Part shown: one piece after another, positions 6,852-15,218 of the stretch
How positions within the stretch are numbered: position 1 is the stretch's first letter
Layout of the letters: each line of letters starts with the position of its first letter
From: CAZVWJ01 sp964631325
GTDB taxonomy: Bacteria; T1Sed10-126
Assembly (NCBI GenBank): GCA_964631325.1
Contig: CAZVWJ010000029.1
Span: forward strand, 1 to 30,565
Reading direction: 5' to 3'
DNA length: 30,565 nt
Position numbers and translations under genes: made by a program
Notes under the pieces: model-generated
The model's input: the letters and a program-made list of their open reading frames with translations, nothing else
Databases searched by the model: none
Told to the model about the DNA's origin: nothing

Positions 6852-8485
6852 GCTCCCGAAAAGTCGATAATAATCTGCGGGTGGGCTGCATCTGCGACGG
6901 TCCCGAGGTCCCCTACTGGCAGTGGCGTTGTTTGAAGGAGCTGGGCGAGCAGAAAAACGTGGAAATCACCGGCGTCTATATTCCGGCTGAAGAGCTGGCC
7001 GGGCCAAAAAAATCTCCGGTCGGTCGCCTGCTTGATTTTTACATCAGCCATCTGAACCGCCCGCCCGATTTTCGACCCGAGGACATCCGCGATTATCTGT
7101 CGGAGGACAAGATCCACTCTCTGGAGTGTCGCCGGGCGGGAGAGCGTTTCGACCTTCCCCCCGAACAGGAAAAGGTCATCAAGGAGGCCAGCCTTGACGT
7201 GCTGCTGCTGTTCTCGCGCCTGCCCTTTGCTTCGGAGATTGATTCACTGGCTGCCCGCGGCGCCTGGCTGCCCTCGCCCGTGGAGCAGGCCCATTACAAC
7301 GGCGTTCCCCCCGGCTTCTGGGAACTCTACAGCGGTAAGCCGGCCACCCCGGTCTGGCTGCGCCGGCTCGGGGAAAATAAAATTCTGCGCACCGCTCATT
7401 TTAAAACCAGGTCCGGCTCCTACTCCGGTCAACTCAACAAGCTGGTCCACGAGGCGCTGAGCCTGCCCGTTCAGGCCGGAAGAATGGCTGCCGGCGATCC
7501 CCCGGCTGGTTTACCGGAAAAACCGGAATGTAAAATAACCCCCCCGGGTTTGCACAACCTGGCAATATTCTTGGTTTTAATTCTCATCAACTGGTTTAAA
7601 ATTCGCTGGAAAATATTGTTCAAACACAATAGATGGAACATCGGGGTCCTGAAATTATCTCCCGCTTCTCTGCTTGAGAAGGGGTCTGTTTCTCCCGACT
7701 GGTTCCCCCCCGCCGGGCCCGCTGATTTTCGGGCTGACCCCTTTGGAATTGTTAAAGACCGGGGGAGAATAGAGGTCTTTTATGAGAAACTGGAGAACGA
7801 CAGGGGACATCTGGCTTCTTGCGGCTATAAAGACGGCTGGCTGCCCGAGGAGAAGGAGGTCTTGAGGGGAAAGCCCCATTTTTCTTATCCGTATCTCTTG
7901 GCGCATGAGAACGAGTATTTCTGTCTCCCGGAGCAGGCGGATAAAAACCGGATCTCCCTTTACAGGTTGGATGATAATACCGGTGAATTAACCGACGAGC
8001 GGGTGCTGATTGAAGATATCCCCGCCCTGGATCCCACCCCGCTTAAATACAACGACAGCTGGTGGCTCTTTTTCACCGACGCGGTCAAGGGCCCCTCAAA
8101 CTGGCTTCAGCTCTGGCGGGCCCCCGATCTATTTGGTTCCTGGCGCCCCCACCCGGGCAATCCGGTCAAGATGGACGTTCGCTCCGCCCGGCCGGCGGGG
8201 ACTCCCTTCCGCCACGGCGGGGCGCTTTACCGGCCCGCCCAGGACTGTTCACAGGCCTACGGCAAACGGGTGGTCATAAACAAAATATTAAAGCTGGCGG
8301 AAGAAGAGTTCAGGGAGGAGCCGGTCTGTTTGCTGGAGGCTGACCAGACTGGCCGGTTTAGCCGGGGCCTCCACACCGTTTCTTTTGCCGGTGATTACCT
8401 GCTGGTGGACGGAAAACGGCAGGTTTTTACCTGGCCCAATTTCAAACAGGGCTGTCGGAAACTGTTTTCGGGCGGGGGAAGCTAA
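6848..8485 (+). CDS. Formyltransferase-like plus GINT1_N-type propeller protein
   Basis: 545 residues from the ATG at 6848, which overlaps the preceding stop as ATGA. Residues about 10-205 resemble a formyltransferase fold: strand RVGCICDG at 11-18, LDVLLLFSRLPF at 116-127, and YNGVPPGFWELYSGKPATPVW at 150-170 followed by ILRTAHFKTRSGSY. The usual catalytic Asn-His-Asp set is not evident. A hydrophobic segment at about 238-258 follows. Residues about 290-540 match the five-bladed propeller known from the N-terminal domain of plant GINT1: FRADPFG, HFSYPYLL, WWLFFTDA, HPGNPV, RSARPAGTPF, YRPAQDC and GLHTVSF. Bacterial proteins of this two-domain type occur in surface-polysaccharide loci, but their reaction is not known to me. 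A sugar N-acylating or binding role is inferred. Confidence 0.82.
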   Translation: MSSRKVDNNLRVGCICDGPEVPYWQWRCLKELGEQKNVEITGVYIPAEELAGPKKSPVGRLLDFYISHLNRPPDFRPEDIRDYLSEDKIHSLECRRAGERFDLPPEQEKVIKEASLDVLLLFSRLPFASEIDSLAARGAWLPSPVEQAHYNGVPPGFWELYSGKPATPVWLRRLGENKILRTAHFKTRSGSYSGQLNKLVHEALSLPVQAGRMAAGDPPAGLPEKPECKITPPGLHNLAIFLVLILINWFKIRWKILFKHNRWNIGVLKLSPASLLEKGSVSPDWFPPAGPADFRADPFGIVKDRGRIEVFYEKLENDRGHLASCGYKDGWLPEEKEVLRGKPHFSYPYLLAHENEYFCLPEQADKNRISLYRLDDNTGELTDERVLIEDIPALDPTPLKYNDSWWLFFTDAVKGPSNWLQLWRAPDLFGSWRPHPGNPVKMDVRSARPAGTPFRHGGALYRPAQDCSQAYGKRVVINKILKLAEEEFREEPVCLLEADQTGRFSRGLHTVSFAGDYLLVDGKRQVFTWPNFKQGCRKLFSGGGS

Positions 8486-8488
8486 AAA

Positions 8489-9340
8489 ATGTTCACCCAG
8501 ACCCAGCGGCGCCGGCTGGCGGTTCTTCTCGGCGAAAAAAGCTGGTTCCGAAAACTGTCCGCCTCCCTGGGCTGGTGGCCCCGGCCGGAAAAGTGGATCT
8601 TTATCGTCGGCTGTTACAACTCCGGGACCACCCTGCTCCAGCGAATTCTGGCCACCCACCAGGAGATCGGCACCCTGCCCCGGGAGGGCGTTTTTCTGAC
8701 CGACGCTCTGCCCTATCCCGAGCAGTACGGCTGGACGAGGATGTGGCACCGGTGTCTGAAGGAGATGAACCGGGATCTGAACCGTAATCCGGAGGCGCGG
8801 GCCGACCGGGCCAAAAAGCAGTGGTCGGTCTGGTTCCCGGAGGGCCCCTCCTGTCTGCTTGAGAAATCGATCGCCAACACCACGCGGATGCCATTTTTAC
8901 AGGAATATTTTCAACCGGCTTATTTTATCCACATTGTCCGCAACGGCTACGCGGTGGCCGAGGGAATCCGTCGCAAGGCCAACCTCAGCCGCTGGCCCAA
9001 CGAGGAATACGGCCGTGAATATCCGATCGAACTCTGCGCCCGCCAGTGGGCAGCCTCTTTAGAATTAACCGAAAAGACCTGCGGAGAAATCAATAATTAC
9101 CTGGAGCTCACCTATGAGAACCTGGTTGACACTCCGGCCCAGAAGCTGAAAGAACTTTTTAAATTTCTGGGGCTGGATTTGCCCGAAGAGTATAATTTTA
9201 ATCGGGAATGGCAGATTCATGAGAAAAAAGAGCCTTTAAAAAATATGAACCCCCGCAGCTTGGCTCGGCTTTCGAAGGCCGAGATTGATAAAATTAAGCG
9301 GATAGCCGGGGAATACCCGAAAAAATATAATTACCGGTAA
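8489..9340 (+). CDS. Sulfotransferase family protein
   Basis: 283 residues. The PAPS 5'-phosphosulfate loop is GCYNSGTT at 41-48 after the strand WIFIV. The 3'-phosphate site is FIHIVRNGYAVAEG at 146-159 with Arg151 and a following aromatic residue. These are the two diagnostic motifs of PAPS-dependent sulfotransferases. It lacks a signal peptide, so it acts in the cytosol or at the inner membrane face. The ATG at 8489 is preceded by GGGGGAAG and lies 3 bp after the previous stop, so it belongs to the same operon. It probably sulfates a sugar hydroxyl or amine of the glycan made here, which is inference from context. No genes for making PAPS are in the window. Confidence 0.88.
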   Translation: MFTQTQRRRLAVLLGEKSWFRKLSASLGWWPRPEKWIFIVGCYNSGTTLLQRILATHQEIGTLPREGVFLTDALPYPEQYGWTRMWHRCLKEMNRDLNRNPEARADRAKKQWSVWFPEGPSCLLEKSIANTTRMPFLQEYFQPAYFIHIVRNGYAVAEGIRRKANLSRWPNEEYGREYPIELCARQWAASLELTEKTCGEINNYLELTYENLVDTPAQKLKELFKFLGLDLPEEYNFNREWQIHEKKEPLKNMNPRSLARLSKAEIDKIKRIAGEYPKKYNYR

Positions 9341-9384
9341 ACCTGTAATCTGATAAAAATTAAGGAGAGGTTTGACTCTGGCAG

Positions 9385-10443
9385 ATGTATAAAATTTTTT
9401 ATCCGTATGTAATTGATTCTGACCGGCCGATCCCCTACCTTTACCGGAACGTTATTCGCCGCCTTGATTTTTCCCGCTTTGAAGCCACAGCTTTTGTTTC
9501 GGCTGGTCGGTATTTTGGTAAAGAGTTCCCCCGTGTTCGTGAAGTAATATTGCCCGTAAAAACGGGGCGGACCCTGCGCAAAATTCGCACCGCCCTGGGG
9601 AAGTTTGATCTTCTGCACACCGGTGGTTATCCGGACACTTTGAGCCGGGTTGTCCCCCTGGTAAAACTGCGCAATCCGGGTGTAAAACACGTTCATAGTC
9701 TGCGGGTTGATGTTGACCCGGCCACAAAGTATCGAACGGATTTAAAACGAAAACTGGTTGCGGGGGCGGACCTGGTTACCGCGGTCAGCAGGCATACGGC
9801 AAAAACCACCCGCAATCAGTTCGGGGTAGAGGCAGAGGTTGTTTACAATGGCGTTGATCTTCAAAAATTTAACCCGGGGGTTGAGCCCGGTGATTTGCTG
9901 GCCGAGTGGGGCGTGGGAAAACCCTATTTTCTATTCGTGGGCAGTCTGCAGAAAAGAAAGAACCCGGCCGATGTTCTCAAGGTGGCCGGGCAACTTAAAC
10001 AGGCCGGCTTTGTCCTGGTCGGTTCGGGACCGGAAGAGCAAGCTCTGCGGAGCAAAAGTGCGGACCTGGAAAATGTTGTTGTTGCCGGTAGAGTCAGCAA
10101 GAGTAAACTTCCCGCCCTTTATGCTCAGGCCGCCGGATTCATTTTTCCCTCGGTTCTCGAGGGCTGTCCTAACGTGGTCTTGGAGGCCATGGCCTCTGGA
10201 ACTCCGGTGCTCGGCTACGAGGCCACCTCGATGCCGGAGCTGGTGGAATCGGGGAAAACCGGCTACCTTGTTCCCGCCGGCCAGGTGGATGAACTGGCTG
10301 TGGTTGCTCGCAAACTTTTGGCTGATAAGCCCGGTAAAGATCTGGGTGTTGCGGCCAGAAAATACGTAAAAAAACACCATAATTTCGGGAAGATAGCCAG
10401 CGACTATCAAAAAATATATAATAAACTTCTGAGCGAGCAATAA
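9385..10443 (+). CDS. GT4 family glycosyltransferase
   Basis: 352 residues. The acceptor domain runs from MYKIFYPYVIDSDRP through KHVHSLRVDVDP and ADLVTAVSRHT. The donor domain starts at YFLFVGSLQKRKNP (181-194). Then come LVGSGPEE and E-x7-E at E259 and E267 (EGCPNVVLE), and MPELVESGKTGYLVP completes the GT4 signature. An in-frame TGA just upstream fixes the start at the ATG at 9385, and AAGGAGAGG lies about 15 bases before it. It is followed 84 bp later by small paralogue D. Sugar specificity is not predictable. Confidence 0.93.
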   Translation: MYKIFYPYVIDSDRPIPYLYRNVIRRLDFSRFEATAFVSAGRYFGKEFPRVREVILPVKTGRTLRKIRTALGKFDLLHTGGYPDTLSRVVPLVKLRNPGVKHVHSLRVDVDPATKYRTDLKRKLVAGADLVTAVSRHTAKTTRNQFGVEAEVVYNGVDLQKFNPGVEPGDLLAEWGVGKPYFLFVGSLQKRKNPADVLKVAGQLKQAGFVLVGSGPEEQALRSKSADLENVVVAGRVSKSKLPALYAQAAGFIFPSVLEGCPNVVLEAMASGTPVLGYEATSMPELVESGKTGYLVPAGQVDELAVVARKLLADKPGKDLGVAARKYVKKHHNFGKIASDYQKIYNKLLSEQ

Positions 10444-10527
10444 GTCGCGCTTGAATACAGGCTTAATTTTGCCGATTAAAAAGATGTGAGAGTATGCACA
10501 ATTAATTTCTAGAAAGGACTGATCTAA

Positions 10528-11040
10528 ATGGAAAATATTCTGGTAATGAAATCCTCGAGCCGGGCCTATTCCAGCCTCAAAAGCAGGCTTCGAGACCAAT
10601 ATTCGGAGGCCAAGATTGATGTGCTTGTCACTTCCGAACCCGGCCAGGCGGTTGAGGCCGAGCCCGAGAAGGGGGAGGCGATCGTGGTCGAGGAGGGCCA
10701 GTTTGATCTCTCCGCTCTTTCCGAGGCGGAGCTGGAAAATCTTCAACAGACCGGCTATGACCTTGTCGTGGTCCTCTATAACGATATTTATGAGTTTGGC
10801 TATGGTAACGTGGAAAAACTGGCCCGGGCGGTCAAACCGGGACGTATCCGGGGAGCGGATGCTTACGATCGGGAGTGGAAGCTGAATCTTTTCAATCGCT
10901 GTCTCCTGTTTTTCGCCCGGGTGCTTAAAAAGCCGGCAATTTTAATTCTCGATATTTTGACCATCATTTTCATCCTGGTCTATTTTGTTCCCGCCCTGCT
11001 TTGGCGTTATTTGAAGAGAACGGTCAGCAGTTCAAATTGA
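10528..11040 (+). CDS. Small GT9-N-terminal-like membrane protein, paralogue D
   Basis: 170 residues, MENILVMKSSSRAYSSLKSR onward, with AAAGGA about twelve bases before the ATG. After strand 2 (KIDVLVTSEPG) it carries an acidic insert near 43-56. The family block is at 77-111: YDLVVVLYNDIYEFGYGNVE, then KLARAVKPGRIRGAD. The membrane helix is at about 136-159 (PAILILDILTIIFILVYFV), ending in the basic RYLKR. The fold prediction (first half of a GT9 glycosyltransferase plus a C-terminal anchor) rests on motif resemblance only. It sits between a GT4 and the asparagine synthetase-like gene. Confidence 0.85.
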   Translation: MENILVMKSSSRAYSSLKSRLRDQYSEAKIDVLVTSEPGQAVEAEPEKGEAIVVEEGQFDLSALSEAELENLQQTGYDLVVVLYNDIYEFGYGNVEKLARAVKPGRIRGADAYDREWKLNLFNRCLLFFARVLKKPAILILDILTIIFILVYFVPALLWRYLKRTVSSSN

Positions 11041-11109
11041 TTAGTTGCGCCTGCTCCGGGTAAATACCAGAGTTAATAACTTCAATCTTTCTATTCCGGG
11101 GAAAAATAT

Positions 11110-12993
11110 ATGTGTGGTTTTGTAACCTGTTTTGGCTCGCCGGAAGATTTTAAATATATCGAACCGGCCCGGGAAAAATTAACCCACCGCGGCCCTGATG
11201 ATTTCGGACTTTTTGTGGATAAGAAGGCCCCGGTGGCTTTTGGCCACCGGCGCTTGAGCATTATTGATATTGATAAGGGCAAACAGCCGCTTACCCGCCA
11301 GGGAGCCACCGTGGTTTTCAATGGCGAAATTTATAACTATATTGAACTGCGCCGTGAGCTCAAACAATCTGGTTATCAGTTTACCACTGATTCGGACACC
11401 GAGGTTTTGGTTCAGGCTTATCGTGAATGGGGTAAAAATTGTCTCAAGAGATTGCGGGGGATGTTTGCTTTTGTTATCTGGGACGAAAAAAATGAATGCT
11501 TATTTCTGGCCCGGGACCGGCTGGGTCAAAAACCATTATTTTTTGCCCGAAATAAGAATAAGTTGGCGGCCGCTTCTGAAATTCAGGCTCTGCTGGAGTT
11601 TCCCTGGATTTCCCGGAAACTCAACAGAAAGTCCCTGAATCAGTACCTGTATTTTAAATATATTTCCTCGCCTGCATCCGGCTTTGCGGACATAAATAAA
11701 CTAAAGCCCGCCCATTATTTGATTTACCAGGGAGGTGAGGTGAAGGAACACCAGCGCTACTGGGAACTCAGTTATAAAAATAGGGAAAAACTTGAGTTTG
11801 AACAGGTCCGTTCGGAACTGAGAAGTCGTTTAAAAGATGCGACCCGGCTGAGACTGCGCAGTGATGTTCCCCTGGGGGCTTTTCTCAGCGGCGGTATTGA
11901 TTCTTCAATTACCGTCAGTATGATGAGTGAGCTTCTCGCTGAGCCGGTTGAAACTTTCACAATCAGTTTTGATACCGGTCGGTTTGATGAAACAGATTAT
12001 GCCGCCGAAGTCGCAAAAAAATGCGGCACCAATCACCATGAATTCAAGGTCAAACCGGATTTTGTAGAAATTTTGCCCAGGCTGATCAAACATTACGGGG
12101 AACCCCTGGCCGATCCCTCGATCATTCCCACTTATTATGTGGCCCGGGAAACGTCCGATTATGTAAAAGTTTGCCTGAGCGGTGATGGTGGCGACGAGCT
12201 GTTCGGGGGCTACGGCCGCTATTTGCGGTTTGAAGAGGCACTGTTTAATTTCCTCCCCAAAAAATTGCTTCCGGCCGGTGAGCTTAGCTCTGCATTTCAA
12301 ACCATGGTTCGCAGTTGGCCCCGGCGGCTCCTGCAAACAGGGCTGTTTGATAAATTTTATAGTTTCATCCAGCGGATAGCGAACAATCCCGCCTATATTT
12401 ACGGCGCGGACTGTGTTTCACCCCAGTCCCGAACCGCCCTTTCCAGGTTGCTTAAAGAAGCCCCGCTGGAAACTCCAGAGGCTAACCTGGAGGGATTATT
12501 TGAGCAGTTTTCGGAGCTTAAAGACATTAAGGAAAGAGCGATGGCGGTGGATACTTTTTCCTATTTACCTGAAAATATTTTGCCCAAGGTGGACATCGCC
12601 ACCATGAAAAATTCCCTGGAATGTCGCAGTCCGTTTCTGGACCATAAAGTGGTTGAATTTGCCGCCACCCTGCCAGTCGAATATAAAATCAAGGGAGGAA
12701 GAAAAAAACACCTCCTGAAAGAGGCCTTTAAAAAGGAACTTCCGGCTTCAATCATAAACCGTCCCAAGCAGGGCTTTTTGTTTCCCTTCGCCAGCTGGTT
12801 TCGGGGGCCGCTGGAGGCTTATTTAAAGGAACGTCTGCTTTCCAAACATGATCTTTTTCACCGGCTGATTGATCGGACAGAACTGGAGGCAGTAATTGCG
12901 GAGCATTCCCGGTTAAAATACAACCACGGCTGGCTGTTGTGGAATCTGCTGGTATTAAGGATCTGGCTGGAAGAGATGGGAGTTACTTTTTAA
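11110..12993 (+). CDS. asnB: Asparagine synthase (glutamine-hydrolysing) family amidotransferase
   Basis: 627 residues, full length. Met-Cys2 starts an Ntn-type glutaminase domain: MCGFVTCFGS, then LTHRGPDDFG, GHRRLSIID, FNGEIYNYIELR and the conserved RDRLGQKPLF. The synthetase domain has the ATP pyrophosphatase loop SGGIDSS at 260-266 and CLSGDGGDELFGGYGR further on. The start is fixed by the catalytic cysteine, with CCGGGG upstream as a ribosome-binding site. Enzymes of this family transfer glutamine-derived ammonia to an activated carboxylate. In glycan clusters such copies often amidate uronic acids or act on the carrier, so a strict asparagine-making role is not certain. It closes the GC-richer part of the plus-strand cluster. 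Confidence 0.95.
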   Translation: MCGFVTCFGSPEDFKYIEPAREKLTHRGPDDFGLFVDKKAPVAFGHRRLSIIDIDKGKQPLTRQGATVVFNGEIYNYIELRRELKQSGYQFTTDSDTEVLVQAYREWGKNCLKRLRGMFAFVIWDEKNECLFLARDRLGQKPLFFARNKNKLAAASEIQALLEFPWISRKLNRKSLNQYLYFKYISSPASGFADINKLKPAHYLIYQGGEVKEHQRYWELSYKNREKLEFEQVRSELRSRLKDATRLRLRSDVPLGAFLSGGIDSSITVSMMSELLAEPVETFTISFDTGRFDETDYAAEVAKKCGTNHHEFKVKPDFVEILPRLIKHYGEPLADPSIIPTYYVARETSDYVKVCLSGDGGDELFGGYGRYLRFEEALFNFLPKKLLPAGELSSAFQTMVRSWPRRLLQTGLFDKFYSFIQRIANNPAYIYGADCVSPQSRTALSRLLKEAPLETPEANLEGLFEQFSELKDIKERAMAVDTFSYLPENILPKVDIATMKNSLECRSPFLDHKVVEFAATLPVEYKIKGGRKKHLLKEAFKKELPASIINRPKQGFLFPFASWFRGPLEAYLKERLLSKHDLFHRLIDRTELEAVIAEHSRLKYNHGWLLWNLLVLRIWLEEMGVTF

Positions 12994-13022
12994 ATTGGAG
13001 CCGGAGAGGTTTAGTTAATATT

Positions 13023-14126
13023 ATGGATGTTGCAGTAACAGATAAGAGAGTGACAGTTTTTATCTGGAAATTGGGTTCTGGTGGTGCAGAGCGGGTTGTA
13101 TTAAATCTTTTGAAGGGTTTAAGCAGTACTTCTATTGATTTAGATTTAATTGTTTTGAGGGGAAACGGTAGTTACTTGGATAAACTCCCGAAAAATGTAA
13201 ATTTAATTAAATTAGGTACTGCAAATTGGTTTTTTGGCATAACTCGATTAGTGGATTATTTAAATCGAAAAGAATCGGATATTATTTTTTCAACTTTGCC
13301 TTTTACCAGTATTGTAACTGTTATTGCTTCAATAATTTCCCGGAAATTTAACGGAAAGGTAATACTCAGGTTGGCCAATCCCCCCTCTGACAGCGACTGG
13401 TTTGAGAGGTTTTTAATGAGGTTAGCTTATCCCCTTGCCGATAAAATTGTGGCTCCACTGGAGGCAGTGAGGGAAAAGTTTAGAAATTTTGGTGGCTTGA
13501 ATATGAATAGAGTGAAAGTTATTCATAACCCGGTAGATATTGAGTTCATAGAAGAGCAGTCAGAAGCTCCTGTTCGAGATTTTGATTTTAATAAAAAGAA
13601 ACCTGTAATTATGGGGATGGGGAGATTTGTTGAACAAAAAGATTTCTCCACATTGATTTCTGCTTTTTCCCGGATAAGGGCTAAAGTTGATAGTGAGCTT
13701 TTGCTTTTGGGTAAAGGACCTCTGGAGCAAAAATTAAAACGGCAGGTTGAGAGTCTAGATTTAGTAGACAGTGTAAATTTTGCCGGGTTTAAGAAAAATC
13801 CTTACAAGTATTTAAAACGAGCGGATTTATTTGTGTTGACTTCACTTTATGAGGGTAGTCCTAATGTTATTTTGGAAGCCTTGATTACTGAAACTCCAAT
13901 TGTTGCGACTGACTCTCCCGGGGGAACTGCGGAGTTGCTGGAGAATGGCCGGTTGGGACGTCTTGTATCGCCGAGGGCACCGGATAAATTGGCGGGAACC
14001 CTGCTTGAGGAATTGAATTCTTCAGCACCACGGAAATCATATAAAAATAGAATTCAACAAAAATATTCTCAAGAAAAAATTGTTGAACAATATTTACGGT
14101 TGTTCCTTTCTGTTGGAAATAGGTAA
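13023..14126 (+). CDS. GT4 family glycosyltransferase
   Basis: 367 residues from the ATG at 13023; the frame is open upstream but overlaps asnB, and GGAGAGG precedes this ATG by 14 bp. The first domain has the WKLGSGGAERVVLNLLKGL loop at 15-33. The donor domain begins at PVIMGMGRFVEQKDFSTLI (194-212), then LLLLGKGPLEQKLK and E-x7-E at E277 and E285 (EGSPNVILE), then ATDSPGGTAELLENG. It shares this layout closely with the GT4 at 15219, so the two are probably duplicates that diverged. Its base composition is much AT-richer than asnB, which ends only 29 bp earlier. No small GT9-like paralogue is adjacent. Confidence 0.93.
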   Translation: MDVAVTDKRVTVFIWKLGSGGAERVVLNLLKGLSSTSIDLDLIVLRGNGSYLDKLPKNVNLIKLGTANWFFGITRLVDYLNRKESDIIFSTLPFTSIVTVIASIISRKFNGKVILRLANPPSDSDWFERFLMRLAYPLADKIVAPLEAVREKFRNFGGLNMNRVKVIHNPVDIEFIEEQSEAPVRDFDFNKKKPVIMGMGRFVEQKDFSTLISAFSRIRAKVDSELLLLGKGPLEQKLKRQVESLDLVDSVNFAGFKKNPYKYLKRADLFVLTSLYEGSPNVILEALITETPIVATDSPGGTAELLENGRLGRLVSPRAPDKLAGTLLEELNSSAPRKSYKNRIQQKYSQEKIVEQYLRLFLSVGNR

Positions 14127-14293
14127 TAGAAATGGGATGCTGGTTTTATTCTGGGAAAGAGTTTCTGTTTTACTTTCTGTCTTTTGCCAGAAAAATGATA
14201 AAATAAATGTGAGAAAATTGTGTCTACGGATAGATAGTTGGATAATAACTTCCGTGATAATCTAAAAATTTTAAGGAGTTATTTTTTCTAAAA

Positions 14294-14321
14294 ATGAAGT
14301 CGAATCATAGCAAAGTATAAT
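14294..14321 (+). promoter_or_regulatory. Candidate promoter before the methyltransferase gene
   Basis: A perfect -10 box TATAAT at 14316-14321 lies about 70 bp before the gene at 14392. The -35 candidate ATGAAG at 14294-14299, 16 bp upstream, matches the consensus at only three positions. The 265-bp stretch 14127-14391 around it is otherwise AT-rich and has no gene that I can support. Confidence 0.3.
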
Positions 14322-14391
14322 TCAAGAAATTAATTTACGACAAATGTAGAAATTTTTTTGGGAATAAATTTAAAGCAGAGGTAGAAATTTT

Positions 14392-15147
14392 ATGAAGCCT
14401 AGTTGGATAACTGAAAATATTTTGCGAAACAAGCTATTTTTCAAGTTTCTTAAAAAAGTTACCAACGGGATGATGTCTCCTTGGATCTATCGATTACTTT
14501 ACAAAACAGCCCGGGAGATTAGACGGGGAGATATTATTGAAGTTGGGGCAGGCCACGGAGCCTCAACGGTAAGCCTTGGATTGGGGTTGAAAGATATAAA
14601 CTCAGATAGGAAAGTTTACACAATAGAAAAATGCGAAGGTGGTTCACGGTCGGATTTTGGAGGTAAACAAACCAATCTGGAAATTTTAAAAAATAACATA
14701 GGAATTTTTGGTTTGCAGGCGTGGGTAGAAATTTTACCTAAAAAATTAGTTAGTGAGGCCGATTTGCCCCGGGAGATAAATAAAATAGGACTCATGTTTT
14801 TAGATGCTGACGGGCGAATAGATCGAGATTTCAGATTTTTTTACAATAGAATTGTTCCTGGCGGAAGTATTATTATTGATGATTACGAAGAACAGAAAGA
14901 TTTTTGTGAAAAATCAATCCGTTATCCGCTTGGAGGAACTAAGGAGTATAGAACTTTCTGTTATTTGAATTATTTTAAAGAAAAAGGATTTTTTGAACAG
15001 AAGTGTAATTATGCTGGCACTGTGTTCGGGATTAAACCTACTGAGATTAAAGAAAATGTAAATTTTAACGAAGAAGAACTAGGAAACGTAGAAGATAAGA
15101 TTAAAAAAGAATATAATAAAGCAGGATTTGACAAGTCAACAATTTAA
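14392..15147 (+). CDS. Class I SAM-dependent methyltransferase
   Basis: 251 residues. The SAM-binding motif I is DIIEVGAGHGAST at 47-59. It is followed by VYTIEKCEGG, the acidic strand LMFLDADGRIDRDF, and PGGSIIIDDYEE near 160-171. This is the layout of the Methyltransf_24-like group, in which the DD pair follows strand 5. The first 30 residues are basic and hydrophobic and may sit on the membrane. Its place between two GT4 genes suggests methylation of a sugar or of a glycan end, which is inference. AGAGG about ten bases before the ATG serves as the ribosome-binding site. The C-terminal 35 residues are highly charged (KENVNFNEEELGNVEDKIKK). Confidence 0.82.
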   Translation: MKPSWITENILRNKLFFKFLKKVTNGMMSPWIYRLLYKTAREIRRGDIIEVGAGHGASTVSLGLGLKDINSDRKVYTIEKCEGGSRSDFGGKQTNLEILKNNIGIFGLQAWVEILPKKLVSEADLPREINKIGLMFLDADGRIDRDFRFFYNRIVPGGSIIIDDYEEQKDFCEKSIRYPLGGTKEYRTFCYLNYFKEKGFFEQKCNYAGTVFGIKPTEIKENVNFNEEELGNVEDKIKKEYNKAGFDKSTI

Positions 15148-15218
15148 TATTTTTTTATAGAAAAGACTATAGCTGAATTTTAGCGGAAAAATATATTTAA
15201 CAAAGGAGAATAGAATAA

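Noticed and set aside
8288..8749. 153-codon minus-strand frame
   Set aside because: Opposite the propeller and sulfotransferase genes, low-complexity Gly/Pro-rich translation.
9931..10746. 271-codon minus-strand open frame
   Set aside because: Antisense to a clear GT4 and to paralogue D; the translation has no family features and is an effect of GC-rich codon bias.
14080..14265. 61-codon plus-strand ORF after the GT4 at 13023
   Set aside because: Overlaps the GT4 3' end in another frame, has no ribosome-binding site or family features; the gap is treated as non-coding.
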